A program made the translations under genes and the position numbers. From contig JAUSDE010000132.1 of NCBI GenBank assembly GCA_030650885.1, positions 1-34,972 on the forward strand: a DNA stretch of 34,972 nucleotides, written 5' to 3'. How positions within the stretch are numbered: position 1 is the first letter of the stretch; each line of letters begins with the position of its first letter. The notes beneath the pieces are model-generated. The model was not told the DNA's origin and searched no databases. It saw only the letters and a list, made by a program, of their open reading frames with translations. The DNA comes from Thermoleophilia bacterium. Lineage in GTDB: Bacteria; Actinomycetota; Thermoleophilia; BMS3ABIN01. Positions 9,420 through 17,212 of the stretch are shown here, piece by piece.

Positions 9420-10594
9420 TCCATTATCCCCAGTGCCCGGGCCGCCTGGTGGACGTCCTTGTCACCGCGTCCGCTCAGATTGATGATCACGGCGTCATCC
9501 TTGCCATAATCCCCCGCGTGCTTCGTGATCCAGGCGATAGCATGGGAACTTTCCAGTGCCGGGATTATGCCTTCGGTCTCGGACAGCATCGTGAAGCAGG
9601 CCAGGGCCTCCGCGTCGGTAACGGAATCGTAGCGGACCCGTCCCTCGTCATGCAGCCAGGAGTGTTCAGGGCCCACACCGGGGTAATCCAGCCCCGCCGA
9701 GATGGAATGGGCTTCCAGGATCTGCCCGTAAGCATCCTGGAGAACGTAAGACATGGAACCGTGCAGGACGCCGCGGTGGCCTCGCTCGATGGAGGCGCCG
9801 TGCTTGCCGCTGTCGAGCCCCTCCCCCGCAGCTTCGACGCCGACCATGGGCACATCGTCGTCCAGAAAAGCCGCGAACAGCCCCATGGCATTGGAACCGC
9901 CGCCGACGCAGGCGATAAGTTCAGATGGCAGCTTGCCCTCTGCCTCCATAAACTGGGCGCGGGCCTCACAGCCGATGACGCTCTGGAAATCGCGCACCAG
10001 CGCCGGATACGGAGCCGGACCCGCCACAGAGCCGATCACATAATATGTATTCTCCACGTTGGTGACCCAGTCGCGGATAGCGTCGTTCATGGCATCCTTG
10101 AGCGACTGGCTTCCGGAGCTGACCGGTATGACCTCGGCGCCCAGCAGCTTCATGCGCACCACGTTCAGCTCCTGCCTGGCAATATCCTTGACTCCCATGT
10201 AGATGGCGCAGGGAATGCCAAAAAGCGCTGCCGCAGTGGCCGTGGCAACTCCGTGCTGACCCGCCCCGGTCTCGGCGATTATCCTCTTCTTCCCCATCTC
10301 CGCGGCCAGCAACAGCTGCCCCACGGTGTTGTTTATCTTGTGGGCGCCGGTATGGCAGAGGTCCTCGCGCTTGAGATAGATGCGCGGGCCGCCCAGCTTT
10401 TCCGTCAGCCGCGCGGCAAAATAGAGGGGCGTAGGCCGGCCGACGAAGTCTTTCAGCAAAGACTGCAGTTCTGCCTGAAAGCCCGCCTCGTCTTTCAGCC
10501 GCTCGTAAGCGGCGGTCAGCTCGTCAAGAGCCGGTATGACGGTCTCGGGTACATAGCGGCCGCCGTAGGGGCCGAATCGGGCCTGTATTGTCAT
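9416..10594 (-). CDS. trpB: Tryptophan synthase beta subunit
   Basis: TrpB is the PLP enzyme that condenses indole with L-serine to form tryptophan. The 392 residues match the standard TrpB1 length. [13 protein letters not shown] contains the PLP lysine (about residue 86) and [10 protein letters not shown] is the cofactor phosphate loop. The N-terminus [12 protein letters not shown] is typical of the family. It overlaps trpF upstream (GAATGA) and trpA downstream (ATGA). The 463-residue plus-strand ORF across this region is a shadow. Confidence 0.98.
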   Translation of the reverse strand: MTIQARFGPYGGRYVPETVIPALDELTAAYERLKDEAGFQAELQSLLKDFVGRPTPLYFAARLTEKLGGPRIYLKREDLCHTGAHKINNTVGQLLLAAEMGKKRIIAETGAGQHGVATATAAALFGIPCAIYMGVKDIARQELNVVRMKLLGAEVIPVSSGSQSLKDAMNDAIRDWVTNVENTYYVIGSVAGPAPYPALVRDFQSVIGCEARAQFMEAEGKLPSELIACVGGGSNAMGLFAAFLDDDVPMVGVEAAGEGLDSGKHGASIERGHRGVLHGSMSYVLQDAYGQILEAHSISAGLDYPGVGPEHSWLHDEGRVRYDSVTDAEALACFTMLSETEGIIPALESSHAIAWITKHAGDYGKDDAVIINLSGRGDKDVHQAARALGIME

Positions 10595-11238
10595 TCAACC
10601 TCTTTCTCGAGCTTTGCAAACAGCATGCGAAGCTTATCTGGATCCTTGATACCGGGAGCCGACTCGACGCCGCTTGAGACATCCACGGCAAAGGAGCCTG
10701 TCTTCTGTATAGCTTCGAGGATGTTTCCCGGATTGAGGCCTCCCGCGAGGATCAGTCTCTCCCTCCGGAAGCCTTCATCGAGCGCGGCAGGCATACTCCA
10801 GTCGAAGACTTCACCGGTGCCGCCCCGGCGCTCGGGATGATAAGTATCCAGCAGAACGTAATCGGTGTCAAACTGGACAACGCGCTCCAGCGACTCCGGG
10901 CCGGACACGGCAATCGCCTTTATCACCGGCACGCCGGTACGCTCCCGCACCGCCTGGCACTCCGCCGGGCTCTCGTCGCCATGCAGCTGCACGGCGGTCA
11001 ACCCGCATGCTTCCACCGCCTCAGCGATCTCAGCGATATCAGCATTTACGAAGACTCCCACGCGTGCTATTCCCGCGGGCGCTGCCCCCATAACCTCAGC
11101 TGCCCGCTCGATGCTGATCCGCCGGGGGCTTTCCGGAGCGAAGATGACACCGAGCGCCCAGGCGCCCAGCTCCGCCGCCAACGCGGCGTCCTGAGGCCGT
11201 GTCAATCCGCAGATCTTGACCTTAACAGCCGGCGCCAC
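10591..11238 (-). CDS. trpF: Phosphoribosylanthranilate isomerase
   Basis: TrpF converts N-(5-phosphoribosyl)anthranilate to CdRP, the third step of tryptophan synthesis. [12 protein letters not shown] at the N-terminus carries the catalytic Cys, and LQLHGDE-like [25 protein letters not shown] and [10 protein letters not shown] follow. The track start at 11319 runs back through corA in another frame. I choose GTG at 11238 ([11 protein letters not shown]), six bases after the corA stop, giving 215 residues, the usual length. No trpE, trpG, trpD or trpC lies in the window, so the pathway is split. Confidence 0.94.
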   Translation of the reverse strand: MAPAVKVKICGLTRPQDAALAAELGAWALGVIFAPESPRRISIERAAEVMGAAPAGIARVGVFVNADIAEIAEAVEACGLTAVQLHGDESPAECQAVRERTGVPVIKAIAVSGPESLERVVQFDTDYVLLDTYHPERRGGTGEVFDWSMPAALDEGFRRERLILAGGLNPGNILEAIQKTGSFAVDVSSGVESAPGIKDPDKLRMLFAKLEKEVE

Positions 11239-11243
11239 CGGAC

Positions 11244-12224
11244 TTACCTGTACTTTCGCGTCTTGAAGATGATGATCATGACTGCCGAGACCACCGCCAT
11301 GAACAGCAGGCTCCCCCACATCCAGACCCTGCTGCCGACTGGCAGTTCGGCGAAATTCATCCCCCAGAAACCGGTGATGAAGGTCAGCGGCATGAAGATG
11401 GTGGCCACCAGGGTCAGACGCTTCATGATCTCGTTCAGCCGGTTGGAGACCGCCGACAGGTGCACGTCGAGTGAGCCCGTGAGGATATCCCGGTAGGAAT
11501 CAAGCATGTCCGAGAGCCGGATCAGATGGTCGTAGACGTCGCGCAGGTACGGCAGCATATCGCTGGTCACCAGGGGGAAATCCCGGGAAGTCATCTCGTT
11601 GATCGCCTCGCGCAGCGGGCCGGCCTTCTTGCGGAAATGGATAAGCTCGCGCTTGAAGTCGAAGATGCGGTGTACTGTAGACTCGTCCGCCCTGGGATCG
11701 ACTACCGCGTCCTCTAGGGTGTCGAGCTCGTCCTCGACGCCATCAATTGTCTCGATGTATCCATCGACCACAGTGTCCAGCAGGTAGTAGGCCAGCATGC
11801 CGCTGCCGCAGCTCATGATCCTTGAGCGCGTGTCCGCGTCCTTCCAAACCCTCTCGACCGCGCGTGAGTCGCCCCGGTGTACCGATACCAGAAAATTCCC
11901 ACCTACGAAAATATCGATCTCTTCCCACTCGAGCGCCAGGCTGCCGGTGCTCACGCTGGCGCTGACCTCGTGCATAACCAGGAAAAAATGATCGTCGTAA
12001 GGCTCGACCTTGGAACGCTGGCCGTCCTGCTTGGAGGCGTCCTCAAGAGCCAGCTCGTGAAAATTAAAGGGGGGCTTGCCCAGAAGTTCCCGGTCCTCGG
12101 GGGTCAGGGGTCCGGCGATGTCGAGCCAGACCAGCTCCTCCCCCCTGCCTGCAAGTTCGAGCGCCTCGGCCGTGGAAACAGTCCTTACACCCGTTTCTTT
12201 TGAGCCGCACACTTTGGCCTGCAT
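11244..12224 (-). CDS. corA: CorA-family divalent cation transporter
   Basis: This 326-residue protein has a soluble N-terminal domain of about 260 residues and two C-terminal membrane helices. The signature is GFWGMNF, the GMN selectivity motif, at the end of the first helix (ATIFMPLTFITGF). The second helix is MWGSLLFMAVVSAVMIIIF, and the end is basic (KTRKYR). It probably moves Mg2+ or Co2+ across the cytoplasmic membrane; the substrate cannot be read from sequence. It starts a few bases after the L,D-transpeptidase stop and ends six bases before trpF, so all may share a transcript. No strong SD is visible. Confidence 0.93.
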   Translation of the reverse strand: MQAKVCGSKETGVRTVSTAEALELAGRGEELVWLDIAGPLTPEDRELLGKPPFNFHELALEDASKQDGQRSKVEPYDDHFFLVMHEVSASVSTGSLALEWEEIDIFVGGNFLVSVHRGDSRAVERVWKDADTRSRIMSCGSGMLAYYLLDTVVDGYIETIDGVEDELDTLEDAVVDPRADESTVHRIFDFKRELIHFRKKAGPLREAINEMTSRDFPLVTSDMLPYLRDVYDHLIRLSDMLDSYRDILTGSLDVHLSAVSNRLNEIMKRLTLVATIFMPLTFITGFWGMNFAELPVGSRVWMWGSLLFMAVVSAVMIIIFKTRKYR

Positions 12225-12230
12225 GACAGA

Positions 12231-13601
12231 CTACTCGTGGATATGTATAGAGGTACCGATCGGGGTCCAGTCATAAACACGCTTGGCCGTGTCGACCGGG
12301 AGGCCGACGCAGCCGTGGCTGGAACGCTGCCCGAAAGCAGTCGCCCAGTAATTGCCGTGCATCGTATAGTCGCCCTTGAAGACCATGACCCAGGGGACTT
12401 TGGGCGCGAAATATCCGGGGCCCCTCATATCGATCGCGGGCATCTTGGCATATATCGTGTAATCGCCCATTGGAGTGTCGGTGCCCGAGTTGCCGGTAGA
12501 GCAAAGGAAGCTGTCAACCGCCACACCGTTCTCGTACAGAGTCACTCTCTGCTCGGAGATGCTTACATCGATAGACTTGGCTGGTGCTGTCGTGAAGGTC
12601 GCCGCCGAGTCGGCCTCGATGAAACCTCCGGAGACGCCGCGAACGCCCGCTGGTCCACCCTTGAGGGTTATTGTGACGTCCTGCAGGTGATCCCAGGCAG
12701 CGGTGGGCTTGAACTCGAGCCGGTTTGGAGCTGGCCATGAGAACGTCCCGTCAACCTTGGGCTCGACCGACACCAGGGTGCGGGCGAGGTCCTGGTTGGA
12801 AACCGGTTCGCTGAAGACTATGGCCGGAGCGGCCTCGGTGCTGACGCCGGAAGTGCCGTCAGCGGGCTCGAACACAGGCTGGAGTGGCGGTGCGGTTGTC
12901 ACCGTCGAGACCACGGGAGCTTTCAGCTCTCTGCCGTTGCTCGATGTAGCTCCGGTCACCTTCAGCGGGTATGCCTGGCCCTGTTCGAACTTCGCCAGGG
13001 AAATATGGGCTACGCGGCCCCCGTCTTCAAGCCGCGACGTGCTCTGAATCCCTTCGAGGGAATATTCGAAATCGCTGATAGGGATGTTCCACTCCAGAAT
13101 TACATCTTCCCCGTACTTGACCTTCAGCCCATCCTTGGGGGTGATCGGCATCGGAGTGGTCACTGTCGTAAAGGTCAGAGTCTGCTCGACAGGCGTATCC
13201 GTGACTCCGGAGATCCCGAATTCCTTGACGGTGCCACTTACGGTTATGGTGTACTCGGCATCTGCGACTAGGGGGCTTGAGCCATCCTCCAGCACAAACC
13301 GGCCGTCGGTCAGATGGCCGCTGAGCAGGCGCTCGCTTTCACGGGTGCCGTCGGGAGCGATCTTCGCTTCCTTCACCGCGACCGTCGCTAGGCTCGCGCC
13401 CCAGCGGCTGGTCGAAATCTCCAGTTCGCTGTCGTCGGGCATGATCTCTGAGGAACCATCCCCGGGACTAACTGAAATACGGGGAGGCAGAACCACCACG
13501 AGCGCCAGCGTCGCTAAAACAGCGAGTGCCGCCACTGCGCCGGCGATTATGATCACCAGCTTGATTCGTGACGCAAGCTTCCCGACCTGCGGCGCCGTCA
13601 A
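12231..13601 (-). CDS. L,D-transpeptidase (YkuD) with N-terminal membrane anchor and Ig-like domains
   Basis: The 456-residue protein has one N-terminal helix (LVIIIAGAVAALAVLATLALVVVL), then Ig-like segments, including DGTSGVSTEAAPAIVFSEPVS of the Big_5 style at about residues 245-335. A C-terminal YkuD domain spans about 340-456. The catalytic motif is HGN...SSHGCVGLP with the nucleophile near Cys431. It should make 3-3 peptidoglycan cross-links or attach proteins outside the membrane. The start is a TTG at 13601. The frame stays open upstream without ATG, GTG or TTG, so the true N-terminus is uncertain. Confidence 0.92.
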   Translation of the reverse strand: MTAPQVGKLASRIKLVIIIAGAVAALAVLATLALVVVLPPRISVSPGDGSSEIMPDDSELEISTSRWGASLATVAVKEAKIAPDGTRESERLLSGHLTDGRFVLEDGSSPLVADAEYTITVSGTVKEFGISGVTDTPVEQTLTFTTVTTPMPITPKDGLKVKYGEDVILEWNIPISDFEYSLEGIQSTSRLEDGGRVAHISLAKFEQGQAYPLKVTGATSSNGRELKAPVVSTVTTAPPLQPVFEPADGTSGVSTEAAPAIVFSEPVSNQDLARTLVSVEPKVDGTFSWPAPNRLEFKPTAAWDHLQDVTITLKGGPAGVRGVSGGFIEADSAATFTTAPAKSIDVSISEQRVTLYENGVAVDSFLCSTGNSGTDTPMGDYTIYAKMPAIDMRGPGYFAPKVPWVMVFKGDYTMHGNYWATAFGQRSSHGCVGLPVDTAKRVYDWTPIGTSIHIHE

Positions 13602-13654
13602 TTCCTTGGTTGCTTCCCTGCCCAGCGTAACCGTCCCGTATTCTTTGTGCGGAT

Positions 13655-13672
13655 AAAAACTGATCAGTTTTT
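13655..13672. repeat. 18-base perfect palindrome upstream of the L,D-transpeptidase
   Basis: AAAAACTGATCAGTTTTT is a perfect inverted repeat with CGG/CCG flanks, about 55 bases before the chosen TTG start. It could be an operator or a leader hairpin with a U-run. Confidence 0.5.
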
Positions 13673-13775
13673 CCGATACCCCCGGGAGCCTGCATTCTAA
13701 CCTCCACCCGGGAGATTGCCTCCGTCCTTTTGCATGGCGCAGTGAGATTGCGCCAGACCGGGACGAATAGAGGAA

Positions 13776-13781
13776 TTATAG
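13776..13781 (-). promoter_or_regulatory. Candidate -10 box for the L,D-transpeptidase transcript
   Basis: A perfect TATAAT lies on the minus strand, preceded by only a poor -35 match (GGAAAC with 17-base spacing). It would give a leader of about 165 bases containing the 13655-13672 palindrome. Confidence 0.4.
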
Positions 13782-13911
13782 CAAAGAGTAGAAGTGTGTT
13801 TCCAGAGCTTTCAGCTATATTTCTCATCGCCGGCGATAATCTGATATTTTGGTTAGGAAAGATCCAGGCCCGGTCCGGGCTTGTGAACCCCGCGAAAAGA
13901 TCCGGATGCCC

Positions 13912-14979
13912 ATGAAACGAAAAGCCCTAGCCCTGCTCTCCGGCGGCCTCGACAGCCGGCTGGCGGTAAAGATGATGCTCGAACAGGGCATCGAGGTCGA
14001 AGGACTCAACTTCGTCACGGTCTTCTGCACCTGCACCGCCAGGAGCAGCTGCAAATCCGAGGCGAGAAAAGCCGCCGAGGAATACGGCATCCCGCTCAAG
14101 GTCCTGAATGCCACTGATGAGATCCTCGAAGCCATCGGTGACCCGAAACACGGTTTCGGCCGCGGGCTCAACCCCTGCCTCGACTGCCGCATAAGCATGT
14201 TCCGCCGGGCTGGAAAGTATATGAAAGAGACCGGTGCCGATTTCCTGGTTACCGGCGAAGTCTGGGGCGAGCGGCCCATGTCCCAGAGGCCGGATGCGAT
14301 GGCGATCATCGAGAAGGAGTCCGGCCTGGCCGGGCTGATCGTGCGCCCGCTGTCGGCCCACCTCTTCGAACCCAGCATACCCGAGCGCGAAGGCTGGATC
14401 GACCGGGATAAGATGATGGCCATCAGCGGCCGCTCCCGCAAGCCCCAGATGCAGCTTGCCCACGAACTCGGCGTCAACGACTACCCCTGCCCCGCCGGAG
14501 GCTGCCTGCTTTGTGACAAGAATTTCGCAGCGCGGTTGAAGCACCTGCTGCAGGAAGACCCCAAACCAGCTGTCGCCGAGATTCAGGCGCTGAGGCTTGG
14601 AAGGCTGATATTCTCTTCCGAGGGCAAGCGCGTCATGATTCCCAGAAACGAGGATGAAACCAAACGGCTGATAGCTCTGGCCCGACCCGGCGACCTGCTT
14701 ATGAGCGCCGATGGGCACATGGGGCCCACCGCCGTGATCAAGGGCGGCGATATCGGTGAGGCGACCCTGCGTGAGGCAGCTGCTTTGACCGCACGCTATG
14801 GCCAGGGACGCGAAGAGGAGAGCGTGACCGTAGCCTGCTGGCCAGCCGTGAAGGATGAAGGAACCCAGCCGGCCAAAGAGGGCGAAATATCTGCCAGCGT
14901 GGAAACCATGACGCGCCAGACTATTTCTGTCTCGCCGGCTGATGGCTGGCGCCTGGCCGATTCGCTCGAACGCGAGTGA
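13912..14979 (+). CDS. PP-loop ATPase, probable tRNA thiolation enzyme
   Basis: The 355-residue protein starts MKRKALALLSGGLDSRLA, the SGGxDS PP-loop that adenylates a substrate. It has three Cys clusters: FCTCTARSSC (about residues 40-50), NPCLDC (about 85) and YPCPAGGCLLC (about 190-200). These could bind Fe-S or Zn or relay sulfur, as in tRNA thiolases of the MnmA/ThiI/TtuA superfamily. The C-terminal part (RLGRLIFSSEGKRVMIPRNEDETKRL...GPTAVI) resembles the NFACT-R-type RNA-binding domain that I recall following ThiI-like PP-loop domains. The track start at 13849 is a TTG without support; ATG at 13906 is equally possible. The exact modified base is unknown. The probable selenoprotein follows 72 bases downstream. 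Confidence 0.82.
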   Translation: MKRKALALLSGGLDSRLAVKMMLEQGIEVEGLNFVTVFCTCTARSSCKSEARKAAEEYGIPLKVLNATDEILEAIGDPKHGFGRGLNPCLDCRISMFRRAGKYMKETGADFLVTGEVWGERPMSQRPDAMAIIEKESGLAGLIVRPLSAHLFEPSIPEREGWIDRDKMMAISGRSRKPQMQLAHELGVNDYPCPAGGCLLCDKNFAARLKHLLQEDPKPAVAEIQALRLGRLIFSSEGKRVMIPRNEDETKRLIALARPGDLLMSADGHMGPTAVIKGGDIGEATLREAAALTARYGQGREEESVTVACWPAVKDEGTQPAKEGEISASVETMTRQTISVSPADGWRLADSLERE

Positions 14980-14993
14980 TCGCCTGAATCCTT

Positions 14994-15021
14994 TTGCTCC
15001 TCTTGGCATCTAAGCTATTAA
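14994..15021 (+). promoter_or_regulatory. Possible promoter of the selenoprotein gene
   Basis: TTGCTC, 16 bases, then TATTAA precede the SD of the selenoprotein ORF by about 15 bases. The match is moderate, and the gene may instead be read from the upstream PP-loop transcript. Confidence 0.35.
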
Positions 15022-15051
15022 AAGCATATCAACAGACAGAAGGGCTCCAAA

Positions 15052-15399
15052 TTGCCAGCTACCAAGACTTTTGAAATCCCCGTTTTCGGATCGCGTTACC
15101 TGGACTCCTGCTCCGGCGGTTGAGGTCCAAGCTGGTCTCTGGAAGAGATCACAGAACAGGTCAACAGGAAGCTCGACCGCGATTTCGGCGGTCACGTCCG
15201 CTTGAGATATGTTGATTTTGATTCAGAGGAACTTTCTGAATATCCCGATGTGTATCATCGGGTGACCGTCGACCGGGACCTTGAACCCGGAGCGATCATT
15301 TTTGACGGCAGGCTCGTCCCCATGTGGGATATCCAGTACAACCGGCTGGCTGAGGAATTCGTGAAGCTGGGAGCCGAGCGGCTACGCAAAGCTTCGTAA
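15052..15399 (+). CDS. Probable selenoprotein, small thioredoxin-like fold, Sec24 encoded by TGA
   Basis: From TTG at 15052 the frame reads MPATKTFEIPVFGSRYLDSCSGG, then TGA (15121-15123), then GPSWSLEEITEQVNRKLDRD and on to TAA at 15397, 115 residues in all. AGAAGGG stands 8 bases before the TTG. Both sides of the TGA look coding and form one alpha/beta domain: beta (FEIPVFG), a C-S-G-G-U redox-like site, helix, beta (VRLRYVDFD), beta (AIIFDGRLVP), helix. This layout is like small thioredoxin-fold proteins; from memory it resembles the YuzD/DUF1462 type, which I cannot verify. A bSECIS-like hairpin follows the TGA and a terminator follows the stop. The ORF track shows only the part after residue 50. 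A nonsense mutation is the main alternative. Role unknown; possibly redox, or sulfur/selenium transfer with the PP-loop neighbour. Confidence 0.8.
15121..15151 (+). promoter_or_regulatory. bSECIS-like element after the in-frame UGA
   Basis: Sixteen bases separate the UGA from a 5-base loop UGGAA. The loop closes a 7-pair stem, UGGUCUC with GAGAUCA, with one G-U pair. The loop has G in its second position. Spacing, loop size and the loop G all fit the general bacterial SECIS model bound by SelB. Confidence 0.75.
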
Positions 15400-15422
15400 T
15401 ACCTGCTCCAGCAGGGAAGACT

Positions 15423-15452
15423 AAAGGACGGCATTTTGGCCGTCCTTTTTTT
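15423..15452 (+). terminator. Intrinsic terminator after the selenoprotein gene
   Basis: AAAGGACGGC and GCCGTCCTTT pair perfectly around loop ATTTTG, followed by a T run. It lies 24 bases after the selenoprotein stop and before the convergent pfk gene. Confidence 0.92.
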
Positions 15453-15515
15453 ATCCCGGAATATGGTCTGAGGCAGCATGCCGCGGGAGCCAGCTGCCAT
15501 AAGGGTTACACGCGC

Positions 15516-16490
15516 CTACTTCGCCAGTACTCCCAGCAGTTGCCATAGATCGAGGTCCAGCTGTTTGGTCTTTCCCGCGACTTCTTCCAGAGGTGTGCGG
15601 GTCACGGCGCCGTCGATCCATCCGACAAGCTGGCCAGTGCCGCCGCCTGCCATGAACTCCACCGCCGCCGCTCCCAGCCGGCTTGCCAGGATCCGGTCGT
15701 AAGTGGATGGCGCCCCGCCCCGCTGGACATGTCCGAGTATCGTCACCCTCAGCTCGTAGCCGATCTCGTCCTCACGGGACCTGAAATATTCCATGCACCT
15801 TTCGGCGTTGTTGCGGGCGCCGTCGGTGACAACCGCCAGGGCATAACGCTTGCCGCGATTGTGCGCTGCCGCCAGCTGCTGCTCCACCTCAGCGGGCTCG
15901 ATATCGAACTCAGGCGTGACGATCACATCGGCGCCACCGGCCAGTCCCGACGCCAGTGCCAGGTACCCGCAGGTCTTCCCCATCACCTCGATGAGGAATG
16001 CCCGGTGATGTGACTCGGCGGTCGTGCGGATACGGTCGATCGACTCGATGATGATGTCCAGCGCCGTGTCGACTCCGATGCTGATATCCGAGCCGAAAAG
16101 GTCGTTGTCCACTGTAGAGGCCACACCCACCACGGGCAGACCCATATTGCCCAGTTCGTGGGCGCCAGCCTGGGAGCCGTTGCCGCCGATTACGATAAGG
16201 CCGTCGACCTTCTCACGGTGCAGATTCTCTACCGCCCGCTCTCTGGCATCCCTGCTGTCGCGGAACTCGATGCTGCGCGCCGTCCCCAGAAAAGTGCCGC
16301 CAAGATGCAGTATCTCGCTGACGTCACGATTGCTCAGTGGCATGATGTCGCCGCCGATCAGCCCCTCGAAGCCGTTGCGGACGCCGAACATATCCATGCC
16401 GATATCGGTCCCGACACGCACGATGGCCCGCACCGCGGCGTTCATCCCCGGAGCGTCGCCGCCGCTGGTGACTACAGCTATGCGCTTCAT
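15516..16490 (-). CDS. pfkA: 6-phosphofructokinase, ATP-type signature (GGNGS)
   Basis: The enzyme phosphorylates fructose 6-phosphate at C1. The 324 residues begin KRIAVVTSGGDAPGMNAAVRA. The donor-site motif is GGNGS at about residues 102-106; Gly at the second site (E. coli 104) favours ATP. Asn replaces the usual Mg2+-coordinating Asp103, a variant I recall from a large bacterial PFK group. STVDND holds the catalytic Asp (about 128), with a small residue rather than Lys before it. GHVQRGGAPS binds the sugar phosphate. GGAGG lies 7 bases before the ATG. Compare the second PFK at 20027-21073, which has the PPi signature. Confidence 0.93.
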   Translation of the reverse strand: MKRIAVVTSGGDAPGMNAAVRAIVRVGTDIGMDMFGVRNGFEGLIGGDIMPLSNRDVSEILHLGGTFLGTARSIEFRDSRDARERAVENLHREKVDGLIVIGGNGSQAGAHELGNMGLPVVGVASTVDNDLFGSDISIGVDTALDIIIESIDRIRTTAESHHRAFLIEVMGKTCGYLALASGLAGGADVIVTPEFDIEPAEVEQQLAAAHNRGKRYALAVVTDGARNNAERCMEYFRSREDEIGYELRVTILGHVQRGGAPSTYDRILASRLGAAAVEFMAGGGTGQLVGWIDGAVTRTPLEEVAGKTKQLDLDLWQLLGVLAK

Positions 16491-16576
16491 GATCGGGCCT
16501 CCATGCTAGGTCTCAAAGTTTTCCTGATCCTGAGGTGGTGCGCTGCCGCTTATTGAAGAAAATTACCACGCTGGAA

Positions 16577-17212
16577 TCAAAAGCCCGGAAGGAATACACG
16601 GTATATAGGGCGGAGAATGACTGACAGACCGCCGGTATTGATCAGCACCATCAGAAGAACCAGGACGAAAAGCATCCCGTAGCGGTCCAGCTGCACCCAT
16701 TTGGCATAAGTCTTGGGCGGCATCAATGCGCCGGCGATGCGCGAACCGTCCAGCGGTGGAACCGGTATCAGATTGAAGACCATGAGGATTACATTGAGCT
16801 GGAAGATTCGAAATATGGAATTGATGAGCAATTCACCCACGTCAGCCGGATACAGATACAAAATATGCAGTACCAGCGCCGCCAGTGCTGCCAGCACCAG
16901 GTTCGCCGCCGGTCCGGCCATGCCCACCCACATCATCCCATACTGCTGCGACTTGAAATACCCGGGATTGACCGGTACCGGCTTTGCCCATCCGAACAAC
17001 ATGGCCCCGTTAGAGAAGAGGAATGTGACCGCCAGCATCAGCGTGCCCAGCCGGTCGAGATGTTGCAGAGGATTGAGCGACAGCCGTTTGAGGTTTTTGG
17101 CTGTCGGGTCGCCTAACCGGTAAGCCATGTATCCGTGCGAAACCTCATGGCAGGTCATTGAAAACAGCAGGACCGGCGCAGTCACAGCCAGCTGCAGAAG
17201 CAGTTCATTCAC
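16577..17212 (-). CDS. Site-2 protease family membrane metalloprotease (M50)
   Basis: The 211-residue membrane protein has the zinc motif HEVSH (about residues 22-26) in its first helix and a late NLIPVPPLDGSRI, the third zinc ligand region of S2P proteases. Four or more hydrophobic segments are visible. It lacks a PDZ domain and a long loop, as in the small Rip-like family. It would cleave membrane proteins within the bilayer; the substrate is unknown. The GTG start overlaps the end of the DHH-CBS-nucleotidyltransferase gene by 8 bases, with GAGG six bases before it, so the two are probably coupled. Confidence 0.93.
   Translation of the reverse strand: MNELLLQLAVTAPVLLFSMTCHEVSHGYMAYRLGDPTAKNLKRLSLNPLQHLDRLGTLMLAVTFLFSNGAMLFGWAKPVPVNPGYFKSQQYGMMWVGMAGPAANLVLAALAALVLHILYLYPADVGELLINSIFRIFQLNVILMVFNLIPVPPLDGSRIAGALMPPKTYAKWVQLDRYGMLFVLVLLMVLINTGGLSVILRPIYRVFLPGF

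Noticed and set aside
9449-10840. 463-residue plus-strand ORF
   Set aside because: Antisense shadow of trpB and the end of trpF; the minus strand carries clear catalytic motifs.
13927-15009. 360-residue minus ORF
   Set aside because: Antisense shadow of the PP-loop ATPase gene.
15121-15123. In-frame TGA read as a pseudogene stop
   Set aside because: SD, coding continuity, hairpin spacing and terminator favour selenocysteine; kept as the stated alternative.
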